A stretch of DNA of 64,000 nt from Pandoraea oxalativorans (GTDB lineage: Bacteria; Pseudomonadota; Gammaproteobacteria; Burkholderiales; Burkholderiaceae): NCBI RefSeq assembly GCF_000972785.3, contig NZ_CP011253.3, positions 1,612,001-1,676,000 of the forward strand. Reading direction: 5' to 3'. The position numbers and the translations under genes are program-made. How positions within the stretch are numbered: position 1 is the first letter of the stretch; every line of letters starts with the position of its first letter. The notes below the pieces were generated by a model, which worked only from the letters and a program-made list of their open reading frames with translations, made no database searches and was not told where the DNA came from. Shown in pieces: positions 48,910 to 58,476 of this stretch.

Positions 48910-49373
48910 ACGGCTTCCTTGGCGCGGGCGACCAGACGGTCGAATTTCTCGGGCGTGACGCGCGCGTGCAACTTGTCGTCGATCGTGATCGCGGGGGACG
49001 TCGCGCACTGACCCAGACAGAACACCGGTTCGAGCGCGACGTCGCCGCTGTGGCTGTGCATCGCGCAACCCAGCGCGCGTTCGGCGTGTGCCACGAGCGC
49101 GTCGGCACCCATGCTCTGACAGGCTTCCGCGCGACAGATCTGAATGACGTGTCGCGGCGGCGGGGTGGTGCGGAAATGGTGATAGAACGTGATCACGCCA
49201 TGCACTTCGGCGCGTGACAGGTTGAGGGCGTTGGCAATGACGGACACGGCATCCGGGGGAACGTAGCCGAAAGCTTCCTGAACATCATGGAGGATCGGCA
49301 GAAGGGGGCCTTCCTGAGCAGCATGATGGTCCAGAATCGCTTGCACCGTCGCGATGGAATAAGCCTCGCGCAT
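48906..49373 (-). CDS. fdsG: NAD-dependent formate dehydrogenase gamma subunit FdsG
   Basis: A 155-residue NuoE-like subunit carrying a [2Fe-2S] cluster; ligand cysteines are in QICRAEACQSMGADAL and FCLGQCATSPAITID. ATG at 49373 follows AGGAGACATCAGCC. It is the first gene of the minus-strand fdsGBAD operon, whose promoter region contains the proposed GntR operator 246 bp upstream. Confidence 0.93.
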   Translation of the reverse strand: MREAYSIATVQAILDHHAAQEGPLLPILHDVQEAFGYVPPDAVSVIANALNLSRAEVHGVITFYHHFRTTPPPRHVIQICRAEACQSMGADALVAHAERALGCAMHSHSGDVALEPVFCLGQCATSPAITIDDKLHARVTPEKFDRLVARAKEAV

Positions 49374-49618
49374 GGCTGATGTCTCCTGTTTGGCGCACGG
49401 TGGGGAACGGTGCGCCTGAGGGTGGTTATATGTTCTTGTCCTGCCCCGGGGCGAGAGACCCATTGGTCACATCCGACGCTGCTTCTCGGGTCTAGTCGAT
49501 CAGCGCGACGCCGGATGAGCGTGCGACACATAGCCCCCACCATATGCCGCACGGGCTCGGCCTCTCGCCCGTTGCTGACTTCCGTCAACCTTCGGTCAGT
49601 ATGTGAAACACGATATAT

Positions 49619-49631
49619 CATATACGGTATA
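49619..49631 (+). promoter_or_regulatory. Operator candidate upstream of fdsG
   Basis: CATATACGGTATA matches the NATATACGRTATW motif shared with sites before panE, oxlT and the second frc. It is embedded in a wider AT-rich dyad spanning 49609-49635 (CACG...CGTG ends). Confidence 0.55.
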
Positions 49632-49723
49632 CGTGCAATACCGAGACAAGCGGTTTCGCGGGATCGTTTACCCGAATCCGGAAAGGCAATGCCGGTGGGC
49701 GTGACAGGCGGGAGGAGGGTAGA

Positions 49724-49759
49724 AAAAAGCCAGCGACACTTCCCTGTCACTGGCTTTTT
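49724..49759. terminator. Terminator downstream of GntR gene
   Basis: AAAAAGCCAG (49724-49733) pairs with CTGGCTTTTT (49750-49759), with GACA/TGTC continuing the stem. A- and T-runs flank both sides, so it is bidirectional. It terminates the minus-strand GntR transcript before the fds promoter. Confidence 0.8.
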
Positions 49760-49821
49760 CGCAGACGCGCGGTGGGCGCGTCGTGAAGACGTCAAACGCG
49801 GGTCAAACCCGGATCAAGCGC

Positions 49822-50535
49822 TCACTCGAGGAAATCGCAGTGCTCTTCGACGAACGCGGCCAGACCGAGGGTGTGGTCGCGCGCGAGCTTCTCGGCGAGT
49901 TCCGTATCGCGCTTTTCGAGCGCGGTGATGATCTTCAGGTGATCGACAATCGAGCGCGCTGCCCGGTCGTTCTGAGCAATCGTCACCTTACGGATGGCGC
50001 GTACGTGAATGAACAGGTTCTTGATCGTGTTGGCGATGGCTTGCGAGCCGCCAAGATTGATCAGGGCCTGGTGGAAGTCGATGTTCGCGTCCGAATACTC
50101 TTCAATATGGTCGGTCGGCGGTGCATTCACGAACTCGTCGAACAAATGACGCAGCTTGGCAATCTCTTCGTCGCTCGCGTTCAGCGTGGCCAGACGCGCA
50201 GACATCCCTTCCAGGGCGGCCCACATCTGAATCATTTCCACGATTTCACGCTTGGTCTTGCGGATGATGAAGATGCCACGGCGCGGCACCGTGCGCAGAA
50301 AGCCTTCCTGTTCCAGCAAGGTCATGGCTTCACGAATCGGTGTGCGCGAAACGCCAAGCACCTGGATGAGCTGACGCTCGTCCAGGCGAATTTCATCCTT
50401 CTGATTATAAATATCGGCATCGGCGATGGCTTTTTTCAGCAGCGCATACGCCTGATTACGAAAACTCGTAGTGGTGTCGATCGGCTCCAGTGCGAGTGGC
50501 GTCACGCGCACCGGAGTTGGGGTGATCAGGGACAT
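49822..50535 (-). CDS. GntR family regulator, FadR/FCD subfamily, of the oxalate-formate island
   Basis: A 237-residue regulator. The N-terminal winged helix (~25-95) has LDERQLIQVLGVSRTPIREAM, then LEQEGFLRTVPRRGIFI; the C-terminal FCD domain (~105-225) has the metal/ligand-binding His pattern (DANIDFHQALI, RSIVDHLKIITALEKRD). ATG at 50535 follows AGGAGACTATTGC. It lies between formate dehydrogenase and oxalate genes, and the proposed operators are near both, so it is the prime candidate regulator. FCD proteins usually release DNA on binding an organic acid; oxalate, oxalyl-CoA or formate are candidates by context. Confidence 0.92.
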   Translation of the reverse strand: MSLITPTPVRVTPLALEPIDTTTSFRNQAYALLKKAIADADIYNQKDEIRLDERQLIQVLGVSRTPIREAMTLLEQEGFLRTVPRRGIFIIRKTKREIVEMIQMWAALEGMSARLATLNASDEEIAKLRHLFDEFVNAPPTDHIEEYSDANIDFHQALINLGGSQAIANTIKNLFIHVRAIRKVTIAQNDRAARSIVDHLKIITALEKRDTELAEKLARDHTLGLAAFVEEHCDFLE

Positions 50536-50564
50536 GCAATAGTCTCCTAGGTATTACGGCCCCT

Positions 50565-50783
50565 TCAGAGGCGCAATGCTTGCTGCCCCACGAGGGTCGC
50601 CAGCTTCGTGACGAGTTTACCCGATTCGTTTGCCTGCGTGGTTTCTGCCAGATAGGCGAAATGGCCGTTGGTTTCAGCCTTTTCGAGCATTTTGGCGGGC
50701 AGGGCGACGAACAGATGAACCATTGCAACACCGGCGGCGAGGGCAGAAGCCAGGGCGAGAAGCGTAAGGGCAGCGACTAACAT
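50565..50783 (-). CDS. 72-residue membrane protein in operon with GntR
   Basis: A small protein starting MLVAALTLLALASALAAGVA, one hydrophobic segment of about 25 residues, then an amphipathic, Ala/Glu/Lys-rich tail (MLEKAETNGHFAYLAETTQA). ATG at 50783 is preceded by GGAGTCTCACC. It lies 29 bp before the GntR start on the same strand, so both share a message. I do not recognise a family; it might be a small regulator or a subunit of a membrane partner. Confidence 0.65.
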   Translation of the reverse strand: MLVAALTLLALASALAAGVAMVHLFVALPAKMLEKAETNGHFAYLAETTQANESGKLVTKLATLVGQQALRL

Positions 50784-51350
50784 GGTGAGACTCCAGATAA
50801 AGGTTGACGGATCGTAATGTGGGGGAGAACTTGCTTTGCATTGTATGTCGCGCCGCAACAAGTCTCAAGATATACCACATACCGAATATCAAAATTTATC
50901 GTTTTTCGGGACGTTCTTCAGGTCTCACTGCGCTTACACGTCTCGGATTTGTCTCTTTTTCCGATGGTCTTTGTGTGATCGATAATGGCGATGAACCTCC
51001 TCGGATGTCCGTCTGGCTTGCAATGGTGCGAATTTCGGGACGCCAGTGGCGCACGCAGTTTTCAGTGATTCGGGTGCTACTTCCGGGGTGGACCAAACTG
51101 ACGTTATTGCGTTGCCGCGAAACCACAGCGGTGATGACCCTGCATCGGCGATAGAGCGCCGGGGTTTTCGGCAAAAAATCGGCCGCGACCGGAGGTCCGG
51201 TGGCGGCACGGATGAGCGTTTGCGGGGTGGGGTTGGCGACGCGTTGTTCAGACCCGTCGCATCGCCCTCTATATATATAGTCAGTGCCGATTCGGGCAGG
51301 GCAGGCCACGGTGCCCTGCGATCGGGTGTTTCAAACAAACAACGATGACG
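50784..51350. other. AT-richer intergenic region downstream of panE
   Basis: 567 bp without a supported gene. It holds a weak relative of the operator motif (GATATACCACATACCGAA at 50869-50886) 86 bp upstream of the small membrane protein start, and a CTCTATATATATAG tract near 51268-51280. Short open frames here have no homology-like character and are not annotated. Confidence 0.45.
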
Positions 51351-52364
51351 TCATGCCGCTTTGGCCAGACGTTCCTGCGCGGCCGCCACGGCATCCGGCT
51401 TCGTCATGAACTCACGTTGTTTGATTAGTGCGAGTACGACGTCGAGCGTGGGCGTCGGCACGTTGGCCAGGCGTCCCATTTCCTGAACGACGGAGACGAG
51501 CGGGTCGATCTCCATCGCGCGGTCGCGCTCCAGATCCTGAAGCATCGAGGTCTTGTGCGCGCCCACCGCACCGGCACCGTTGATGCGACGTTCGACGTCC
51601 ACGCGGAAGTGCACGCCGAACTTGTCGCCGATGGCTTTCGCTTCGAGCATCATGGCGCGCGCAATGGCACGTGTCCCCGGATCGCTGGCGATGATGTCGA
51701 GCGTGCCGTGGGTGAGCGCCGAAATCGGGTTGAAGCAGAGGTTGCCCCAGAGCTTGAGCCAGATTTCGTCGCGAATGTTCTCGCGGATCGGGGCGTCGAG
51801 CCCACCGGCGATCATGATCTGCGAGAGCTTCTCCACACGCTCGCTGCGCTCGCCGCTGGCTTCGCCCAGCGGGAACTTGTTGCCGTAGACGTGTTGAATC
51901 ACACCCGGCGCGACCACTTCCGTGGCCGGATACACCACGCAGCCGATTGCGCGCTCCGGGCCGAGTTCGCGCCACTGACGGCCACCGGGATCGATGCTCT
52001 CCAGCGTCGTGCCTTCGAGCGCGCCGCCGTGCTTATAGAAGTACCAGTAGGGAATGCCATTCACGGCCGTGACGACGGCCGTGTTCGGGCCGATCAGCGG
52101 CTGCATCGCGTCGAGTACCGACGGTACCGAGTGCGCTTTCAGGGCGATGATCACGTAGTCCTGATGCCCGAGTTCGCGCGCATCGTCGGTGCAACGCAAG
52201 TGGGCGACGCGCTCTTCGCCATCGATGAGCAGCTTGAGTCCGTGCTCGCGCATGGCCGCGAGGTGCGGTCCACGTGCCACCAGACTGACATCGGCTCCGG
52301 CGCGCGCGAGTTGCACGCCGAGATAGCCACCGATGGCACCGGCGCCATAGATGCAAATCTTCAT
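51351..52364 (-). CDS. 2-dehydropantoate 2-reductase (ketopantoate reductase) family protein
   Basis: A 337-residue NADP-dependent enzyme. The N-terminal Rossmann motif is KICIYGAGAIGGYLG with ALKAHSVPSVLDAMQPLIG and the conserved VTAVNGIPYWYFYKHGG; the C-terminal domain has the substrate-binding block NPISALTHGTLD (NPIS..) and KTSMLQDLERDRAMEID. ATG at 52364 follows GGAGGGAGAGACTTC. PanE homologues occur in oxalate loci and may act on other 2-keto acids than ketopantoate. The start is 86 bp from an operator candidate. Confidence 0.88.
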   Translation of the reverse strand: MKICIYGAGAIGGYLGVQLARAGADVSLVARGPHLAAMREHGLKLLIDGEERVAHLRCTDDARELGHQDYVIIALKAHSVPSVLDAMQPLIGPNTAVVTAVNGIPYWYFYKHGGALEGTTLESIDPGGRQWRELGPERAIGCVVYPATEVVAPGVIQHVYGNKFPLGEASGERSERVEKLSQIMIAGGLDAPIRENIRDEIWLKLWGNLCFNPISALTHGTLDIIASDPGTRAIARAMMLEAKAIGDKFGVHFRVDVERRINGAGAVGAHKTSMLQDLERDRAMEIDPLVSVVQEMGRLANVPTPTLDVVLALIKQREFMTKPDAVAAAQERLAKAA

Positions 52365-52449
52365 GAAGTCTCTCCCTCCAAAGGTCAATCGAAACCCGGG
52401 CCTGGTACTGGCCGTTTTATTCTTATGATTCTTCTAATACCAAATGTTG

Positions 52450-52462
52450 TATATCGTATATC
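52450..52462 (-). promoter_or_regulatory. Operator candidate upstream of panE-like gene
   Basis: GATATACGATATA on the minus strand; the match to the NATATACGRTATW motif is complete. It sits in TTGTATATC...TCACAA, giving TTGT/ACAA ends 20 bp apart. Confidence 0.6.
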
Positions 52463-52859
52463 ACAAGAAGAATAGCGCCAAGCCTTCGTAGCCCTTTTGC
52501 CCTCATGGTTTCCCCGAACAGGTCTGAGAAAAGGGGTTTCGCGGGCTTTCGCATGTGTGAGCTTTGCGGTCATGAACTGCACTTGTGAAATGTTCGGGGA
52601 CCGCCTGTGAGTGAATTATTACGGTGTGTTACAGAGATTCGGGGGCGTGGAGGAGAGCGTTGTGTTGTGAGAGGAATTAGCAAAAATATCGCCTTATGCT
52701 CGTTTTAAAAAATCCCAAGGAGCCCGATATAAAAGGGCTGAGCGCCTTGTTGGGCAAGGTTCTCGGATCAGGTTAACTCCTTAGTGTTTTCGCATTGCGT
52801 TGTTGCGCCGCTCCGTCCTACAGTTGCGTTACTGTATCTAGCCGCCACTTAGGACAGTG

Positions 52860-52917
52860 CCTCGCGTGCCGTAGTTGTTTTCGATGCAATGGACGAAAAC
52901 GACTTCGGCACGCGAGG
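52860..52917. repeat. 24-bp near-perfect inverted repeat before oxlT
   Basis: Arms 52860-52883 and 52894-52917 match at 22 of 24 positions with a 10-nt loop (ends CCTCGCGTGCCG / CGGCACGCGAGG). There is no T-tract. It is 30 bp upstream of the oxlT promoter. The rest of the 52365-53139 gap has no gene. Confidence 0.8.
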
Positions 52918-52946
52918 TGGAAAACGAGGACAGCAATAAATTAGTG

Positions 52947-52974
52947 TTGACTTATATCTGATATATCGTATATT
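52947..52974 (+). promoter_or_regulatory. oxlT promoter with overlapping operator
   Basis: TTGACT (52947-52952) and TATATT (52969-52974) are spaced by 16 bp. The operator motif, read on minus as AATATACGATATA at 52962-52974, covers the -10 region, so binding there would repress. A half-site-like GGTATATT lies 52981-52988. Confidence 0.65.
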
Positions 52975-53139
52975 TCGTTCGGTATATTTACGGGAAGTGC
53001 AATGGACTCCCGTGAGCATCAGAGACAAGTCGACGAGGCATAGACCTCGTAAAGCATACCCAGGGGGCACAGACCCCATCCGGAAGGTGTTGTTGTTGTG
53101 AAGCTGCCAAACAACTGAAAACCGATGGAGGAGGTACAA

Positions 53140-54471
53140 GTGGAGACGACAAATCAACACGGCAAGCAATCCGTGTTCGCGAGCCCGTGGGTTCAGCTCG
53201 TGTTCGGCGTGATTTGCATGGCGATGATCGCCAACTTGCAATACGGGTGGACGCTGTTCGTCAACCCGATCGATGAAAAGTATCACTGGGGCCGTACGGC
53301 CATTCAGGTGGCATTCACGATTTTCGTCGTGACGGAAACCTGGCTGGTGCCGATCGAAGGATATCTGGTCGACAAGTTCGGTCCGCGCCCGGTGGTGGTC
53401 GGTGGTGGGCTGTTGTGCGGTATCGCATGGGTGCTCAATGCCTATGCGTCTTCGCTGCCGATGCTGTATTTCGCAGCGGCGGTGGGCGGTGTCGGCGCGG
53501 GAGCGGTGTATGGCACCTGCGTGGGTAACGCACTGAAGTGGTTCCCGGACCGCCGTGGTCTTGCCGCAGGTATTACCGCCGCCGGTTTCGGCGCCGGTTC
53601 GGCACTGACCGTGGTACCGATCGCCAACATGATCAAGACCAGCGGCTATGAGAACACTTTCCTGACCTTCGGGCTGGGGCAGGGGATCATCGTGCTGGTG
53701 CTGGGTCTGGCGCTCGCCAGTCCGCCCGCGTCGATCGAAGCGCTCAAGAAGCTGGCACCGGGCGCAATGCGCTACAACGCCAAGCCGACGGAAGTCATGC
53801 GCTCCCCGGTGTTCTGGCTGATGTACCTGATGTTCGTGCTAATGGCCGCTGGCGGTCTGATGGCAACGGCACAGCTCGGCCCGATCGCCAAGGACTACGG
53901 TCTGGATCAGGCACCTGTCTCGCTCCTCGGTCTCACGCTGCCCGCACTCACCTTCGCACTGGCCATCGACCGTGTGCTCAACGGGGTGACGCGCCCGGTG
54001 TTCGGCTGGATATCGGACAAGATCGGTCGCGAGAACACGATGTTCATTGCCTTCGCGATGGAAGCCGTGGGGATCTACGCACTGGCAAAGTACGGCCAGC
54101 ATCCGGTGGCCTTCGTGCTGCTGACCGGCCTGGTGTTCTTCGCCTGGGGTGAGATCTACAGCTTGTTCCCGGCAACCTGCGCCGATACGTATGGCTCGAA
54201 GTATGCCGCGACCAATGCGGGGATGTTGTACACCGCGAAGGGGACCGCCGCCTTGCTGGTGCCGTTCTCCAGCGTCATCACCTCGATGACCGGTAGCTGG
54301 CAGGCTGTATTCATGGTCGCTTGCGCCATGAACGCCTTCGCCGCCTTCCTCGCCTTGTTTGTCTTGAAGCCGATGCGTGCCCGTCTGGCACAGCGTTACG
54401 CCAGCGACTACAAGGCGGAGTCGAGCGAGCCGGTCGTGAAAGCCGCGGACCTGAGCCGCAGCACCACGTAA
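53140..54471 (+). CDS. oxlT: Oxalate:formate antiporter OxlT
   Basis: A 443-residue, 12-TM MFS exchanger that brings in oxalate2- for formate-. Sequence has the OxlT features GVTRPVFGWISDKIGREN (Arg in TM8) and NAGMLYTAKGTAALLVPFSS (Lys in TM11), corresponding to the two positive residues shown to be essential in Oxalobacter OxlT. The motif YGTCVGNALKWFPDRRGLAAG is the family signature. I choose GTG at 53140 because GGAGGAGG (53127-53134) sits five bases before it; ATG at 53125 lies upstream of that site. It leads the oxlT-oxc-frc cluster. Confidence 0.92.
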   Translation: METTNQHGKQSVFASPWVQLVFGVICMAMIANLQYGWTLFVNPIDEKYHWGRTAIQVAFTIFVVTETWLVPIEGYLVDKFGPRPVVVGGGLLCGIAWVLNAYASSLPMLYFAAAVGGVGAGAVYGTCVGNALKWFPDRRGLAAGITAAGFGAGSALTVVPIANMIKTSGYENTFLTFGLGQGIIVLVLGLALASPPASIEALKKLAPGAMRYNAKPTEVMRSPVFWLMYLMFVLMAAGGLMATAQLGPIAKDYGLDQAPVSLLGLTLPALTFALAIDRVLNGVTRPVFGWISDKIGRENTMFIAFAMEAVGIYALAKYGQHPVAFVLLTGLVFFAWGEIYSLFPATCADTYGSKYAATNAGMLYTAKGTAALLVPFSSVITSMTGSWQAVFMVACAMNAFAAFLALFVLKPMRARLAQRYASDYKAESSEPVVKAADLSRSTT

Positions 54472-54550
54472 AGCAAGTTCGATACGTCACCTGGACGTTG
54501 AGCAGTACTAATTAGAGGCAGATTGGCTGGCTTGATTAGCAACATGTTTG

Positions 54551-54595
54551 ACCGGCGTGCAACCCGGGCCCTCGCGGGTTCGGGTGCACGGCCGG
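54551..54595 (+). other. Intercistronic hairpin between oxlT and oxc
   Basis: CCGGCGTGCA (54552-54561) pairs with TGCAC-GGCCGG (54585-54595, one bulge), with further CCCG/CGGG pairing inside. There is no T-tract. It may set the ratio between transporter and enzyme mRNA. Confidence 0.45.
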
Positions 54596-54686
54596 GTGAG
54601 CAAGTAGAGAAGCAGTACAGGAATACCCACTAATCGTCAGACAAGACGACGCAACACTGAAACCGGAAAAATTGGAGGAGAGAATT

Positions 54687-56465
54687 ATGTCCATTGCGAT
54701 GACCGTGCCAGTCGGCAAGGCGGAAAACGAGACGCTCGAAGAGAACAGCCGACACGCGAACATCGTGTCCGAGGCAGCAACGACCGATGGCTTCCATCTG
54801 GTCATCGATGCCCTGAAAGCGAACGACATCGACACCATCTTCGGTCTGGTGGGGATTCCCATCACCGATCTGGCCCGCCTGGCGCAAGCCGAAGGCCTGC
54901 GCTTCATCGGCTTCCGCCACGAACAGCACGCCGGCCACGCCGCCGCGATCGCTGGCTACATGACGCAAAAGCCGGGCATCTGCCTGACGGTGTCCGCACC
55001 TGGCTTCCTGAACGGCCTGACGGCACTCGCCAACGCCACCACGAACTGCTTCCCGATGATTCTCATCAGCGGTTCGAGCGAGCGTGAAATCGTCGACCTG
55101 CAACAAGGCGACTACGAAGAAATGGATCAGCTCAATGCGGCCAAGCCGTATTGCAAAGCGGCTTACCGCGTGCTGCACGCCGAAGACATCGGCGTGGGCC
55201 TCGCCCGCGCGATTCGCGCGGCCGTGTCGGGTCGCCCCGGCGGCGTCTATCTGGATCTGCCGGCCAAGCTGCTCTCGCAGACCATCGACGCACAAAAGGC
55301 CAAGGATTCGCTGATCCGCGTGATCGACGCCGCACCGCGTCAGATCCCGGCGCAGGACGCTGTCCAGCGCGCACTCGATGTGATCAAGGGCGCCAAGCGT
55401 CCGCTGATTCTGCTGGGCAAGGGCGCTTCGTACGCTCAGGCCGACGAAGACATCCGCGCGCTGGTCGAGAAGACCGGCATTCCGTACCTGCCGATGTCGA
55501 TGGCCAAGGGCCTGCTGCCCGACACGCACGAGCAATCGGCGGCCGCTGCACGTTCGTTCGTGCTGCAGGAAGCCGACGTTGTCGTGCTGATCGGTGCGCG
55601 CCTGAACTGGCTGCTCGCGCACGGCAAGGGCAAGACCTGGGGCGCTGCGCCGAAGAAGTTCGTGCAGATCGACATCTCGCCGACGGAAATCGACAGCAAT
55701 GTCGCGATTGCCGCCCCGGTGATCGGTGACATCGGTTCGTGCGTGAAGGCCCTGCTCGCCGGTGTGGATGCCAACTTCGGCAAGCCGTCCGCCGAGTGGA
55801 CCGGCGCGATCGCCGAGCGCAAGAACAAGAACCTGACGAAGATGGCGGCCACGCTTGCGCAAAACCCGTCGCCGATGAACTTCCACAGTGCACTCGGCGC
55901 GATCCGCGACGTGCTCAAGAAGCATCCGGACATCAACCTCGTCAACGAAGGCGCGAACACGCTGGACTACGCGCGCAGCATCATCGACCAGTACCAGCCG
56001 CGCAAGCGCTTCGACTCGGGCACGTGGGGCGTGATGGGTATCGGCATGGGTTTCGCCATCGGCGCGGCGGTCACGAGCGGCCTGCCGGTCGTGGCGATCG
56101 AAGGCGACAGCGCCTTCGGCTTCAGCGGCATGGAACTCGAAACCATCTGCCGTTACGACCTGCCGATCACCACCATCATCTTCAACAACAACGGTGTGTA
56201 TCGCGGCACCGACGTCAACCCGACTGGCGGCAAGGACGTGGCCCCGACGGTGTTCGTCAAGGGCGCGCGCTACGACAAGATGATCGAGGCGTTCGGTGGC
56301 ATTGGTTACAACGTGACCACGCCGGCCGAGCTGACGAAGGCCCTCGAAGAAGCTATCGCTTCGCGCAAGCCGGTCCTGATCAACGCCGTGATCGACGAAT
56401 CCGCAGGCACCGAAAGCGGTCGTCTGACGAACCTGAATCCGCAAAGCGCGGCGATGAAAAAGTAA
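54687..56465 (+). CDS. oxc: Oxalyl-CoA decarboxylase
   Basis: A 592-residue ThDP enzyme converting oxalyl-CoA to formyl-CoA and CO2. The catalytic Glu is in [17 protein letters not shown]. The ThDP/Mg2+ motif is [18 protein letters not shown]...NNNGVYRG (GDS...NN). The mid-domain has [20 protein letters not shown], the ADP-binding part of OXC. The start is ATG at 54687 ([11 protein letters not shown]) with GGAGGAGA upstream, so a 5-codon longer TTG start is rejected. It is 28 bp from frc, consistent with an operon. Confidence 0.95.
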   Translation: MSIAMTVPVGKAENETLEENSRHANIVSEAATTDGFHLVIDALKANDIDTIFGLVGIPITDLARLAQAEGLRFIGFRHEQHAGHAAAIAGYMTQKPGICLTVSAPGFLNGLTALANATTNCFPMILISGSSEREIVDLQQGDYEEMDQLNAAKPYCKAAYRVLHAEDIGVGLARAIRAAVSGRPGGVYLDLPAKLLSQTIDAQKAKDSLIRVIDAAPRQIPAQDAVQRALDVIKGAKRPLILLGKGASYAQADEDIRALVEKTGIPYLPMSMAKGLLPDTHEQSAAAARSFVLQEADVVVLIGARLNWLLAHGKGKTWGAAPKKFVQIDISPTEIDSNVAIAAPVIGDIGSCVKALLAGVDANFGKPSAEWTGAIAERKNKNLTKMAATLAQNPSPMNFHSALGAIRDVLKKHPDINLVNEGANTLDYARSIIDQYQPRKRFDSGTWGVMGIGMGFAIGAAVTSGLPVVAIEGDSAFGFSGMELETICRYDLPITTIIFNNNGVYRGTDVNPTGGKDVAPTVFVKGARYDKMIEAFGGIGYNVTTPAELTKALEEAIASRKPVLINAVIDESAGTESGRLTNLNPQSAAMKK

Positions 56466-56492
56466 GAGCCGAGTCAATCAAGGAGACATGAC

Positions 56493-57743
56493 ATGAGCAA
56501 ACCCCTCGAAGGAATCAAGATCATCGACTTCACGCACGTGCAGGCCGGCCCGGCTTGTACTCAGCTGCTGGCCTGGTTCGGCGCTGACGTGATCAAGGTG
56601 GAACGCCCGGGTTCGGGCGACGTGACGCGCAGCCAACTGCGCGACATCCCCGACGCCGATGCCTTGTACTTCACGATGCTCAACAGCAACAAGCGCTCGT
56701 TGACGCTGGACACGAAGACGCAGGAAGGCAAGGAAGTGCTCGAAAAGCTGGTGCGCGAATCCGACGTGCTGGTGGAGAACTTCGGTCCGGGCGCCCTCGA
56801 CCGCATGGGCTTCTCGTGGGAACGTCTGAACGAACTCAACCCGAAGCTGATCATGGCCTCGGTGAAGGGCTTCTCGGACGGTCACCACTACGACGACCTG
56901 AAGGTGTATGAGAACGTGGCGCAGTGCGCAGGCGGTGCAGCGTCGACGACCGGTTTCTGGGACGGCCCCCCCACGGTGTCGGCCGCAGCACTGGGCGACA
57001 GCAACACCGGCATGCACCTCGCGATCGGTATTCTGACGGCCATCATCGGCCGTGGTCAGACGGGCCGTGGCCAGAAGGTCGCTGTCTCGATGCAGGATTC
57101 GGTCATCAACCTGTGCCGCGTGAAGCTGCGCGACCAGCAGCGTCTGGACCGTGTCGGCTACCTCGAAGAGTATCCGCAGTACCCGCATGGCGAGTTCACC
57201 GACGTCGTGCCGCGTGGCGGTAACGCCGGCGGTGGCGGTCAGCCGGGCTGGGTGCTCAAGTGCAAGGGCTGGGAAACGGACCCGAACGCTTACATCTACT
57301 TCACGATTCAGGGCCACGCCTGGGAGCCGATCTGCCGCGCGCTGGGCAAGCCGGAGTGGATCAGCGATCCGAACTACGCCACCGCACAGGCCCGTCAACC
57401 GCACATCTTCGACATCTTCGCGACCATCGAAGCCTGGCTGGCCGACAAGACGAAGTACGAAGCGGTCGACATCCTGCGCAAGTTCGACATCCCGTGCGCA
57501 CCGGTGCTCTCGATGAAGGAAATCGCCAACGATCCGTCGCTGCGCGCATCGGGCACGATCGTGGAAGTGCCGCACAAGGAACGTGGTTCGTACCTGACGG
57601 TTGGCAGCCCGATCAAGTTCTCGGGTCTGAAGCCGGAAATCACGGGTTCGCCGCTGCTGGGTGAGCACACCGACGAGATCCTGGCCGAGCTGGGCTACAG
57701 CAAGGATCAGATCGCTAACCTGCACACGTCGCGCTCGGTCTAA
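56493..57743 (+). CDS. frc: Formyl-CoA:oxalate CoA-transferase (copy 1)
   Basis: A 416-residue family III CoA-transferase producing oxalyl-CoA and formate from formyl-CoA and oxalate. It is close to characterised FRC/YfdW in layout: [38 protein letters not shown], catalytic Asp169 in [11 protein letters not shown], and the flexible glycine loop [12 protein letters not shown]. All key residues are present. ATG follows AAGGAGACATGAC. It lies 28 bp after oxc. Confidence 0.95.
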   Translation: MSKPLEGIKIIDFTHVQAGPACTQLLAWFGADVIKVERPGSGDVTRSQLRDIPDADALYFTMLNSNKRSLTLDTKTQEGKEVLEKLVRESDVLVENFGPGALDRMGFSWERLNELNPKLIMASVKGFSDGHHYDDLKVYENVAQCAGGAASTTGFWDGPPTVSAAALGDSNTGMHLAIGILTAIIGRGQTGRGQKVAVSMQDSVINLCRVKLRDQQRLDRVGYLEEYPQYPHGEFTDVVPRGGNAGGGGQPGWVLKCKGWETDPNAYIYFTIQGHAWEPICRALGKPEWISDPNYATAQARQPHIFDIFATIEAWLADKTKYEAVDILRKFDIPCAPVLSMKEIANDPSLRASGTIVEVPHKERGSYLTVGSPIKFSGLKPEITGSPLLGEHTDEILAELGYSKDQIANLHTSRSV

Positions 57744-57833
57744 GACCGTCACGCAACATTGCGATGTCGCACGTGCCGTCGCCGCCTGCGGGCGGCGGCG
57801 GGGCGGGCATCTCGCAAGCAGGCCAGGTGTTCA

Positions 57834-57875
57834 TGGGTGCGGCTCCCTGCGGAGTCGGCACCCATTTTTATTTTC
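57834..57875 (+). terminator. Terminator of oxlT-oxc-frc
   Basis: ATGGGTGC (57834-57841) pairs with GCACCCAT (57859-57866), with inner GCTCC/GGAGT, followed by TTTTATTTT. Strong intrinsic terminator. Confidence 0.85.
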
Positions 57876-57964
57876 GGGACCGTGTTGTCCTCTAATTGAT
57901 GTACTTTATTGGCATGTTTGGTCGTCCTGCCAATCGCATTCCCCACAAGATTATTGGAGACATC

Positions 57965-58405
57965 ATGAGCGCATCCGTCGACGTCGGGCAGTTGGTAGAA
58001 GTGGTGGGCGACGCCATCGTCGTAGCCGACCCGCAAAACATCATCACGCTCTGGAATTCCGGTGCGCAGAAGATGTTCGGTTTCTCGGCCGAAGAGGCGG
58101 TCGGTCAGCCGCTGGACATCATCATTCCGGATCGGCTAAGGGCACGTCACAACGAAGGCTATGCCAAGACGATGGAGACCGGCCAGACCAAATACGGCAG
58201 CGACCTGCTCAAGGTGCCCGCCGCACACAAGGACGGTCGCGCCATGTCGATCGCCTTTACCGTCGCGCTGCTGCATGGCGAGGGCGGCGAAGTGACCGGC
58301 ATCGTTGCCGTGATTCGCGACGAGACCGCACGCTTTCAGGAAGACCGCCAGTTGCGCAAGCGCGTGACCGAACTCGAAGCCAAACTCGCCGCCACGGCAA
58401 GTTGA
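57965..58405 (+). CDS. PAS-domain protein
   Basis: A 146-residue protein consisting of a single PAS fold: LVEVVGDAIVVADPQNIITL, WNSGAQKMFGFSAEEAVGQP, IIPDRLRARHNEGYAKTM, then FTVALLHGEGGEVTGIVAVI and a C-terminal coiled coil (RQLRKRVTELEAKLA). No kinase, HTH or cyclase domain is attached. ATG at 57965 follows TTGGAGA. It lies between two frc genes with a terminator on each side, so it is an independent unit. It could sense a ligand or redox state and bind a partner, but no partner is visible. Confidence 0.8.
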   Translation: MSASVDVGQLVEVVGDAIVVADPQNIITLWNSGAQKMFGFSAEEAVGQPLDIIIPDRLRARHNEGYAKTMETGQTKYGSDLLKVPAAHKDGRAMSIAFTVALLHGEGGEVTGIVAVIRDETARFQEDRQLRKRVTELEAKLAATAS

Positions 58406-58476
58406 TGGACTGACAGCGGTCGGGGGAAGTCCGTCGGCATCACGGCGATGCCTGCCCTTCCAAAGCGACAAACGAA

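Larger units (their letters stand above)
49374..49821. other. fds promoter region and GntR 3' region
   Basis: A 448-bp gap with no supported gene. It contains the operator candidate at 49619-49631 and a bidirectional terminator at 49724-49759. The fds transcript therefore probably starts near 49590-49610, with a long (~220-nt) leader. Confidence 0.55.

Noticed and set aside
51268..51280. TATATATATA tract as a promoter
   Set aside because: No -35 element at suitable distance and no gene in the right place downstream.
50804..51338. Short open frames in the region downstream of panE
   Set aside because: No ribosome site, no recognisable motif, and they overlap each other on both strands.
54630..56477. 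Minus-strand open frame of 615 codons over oxc
   Set aside because: Antisense to oxalyl-CoA decarboxylase with no recognisable motif.
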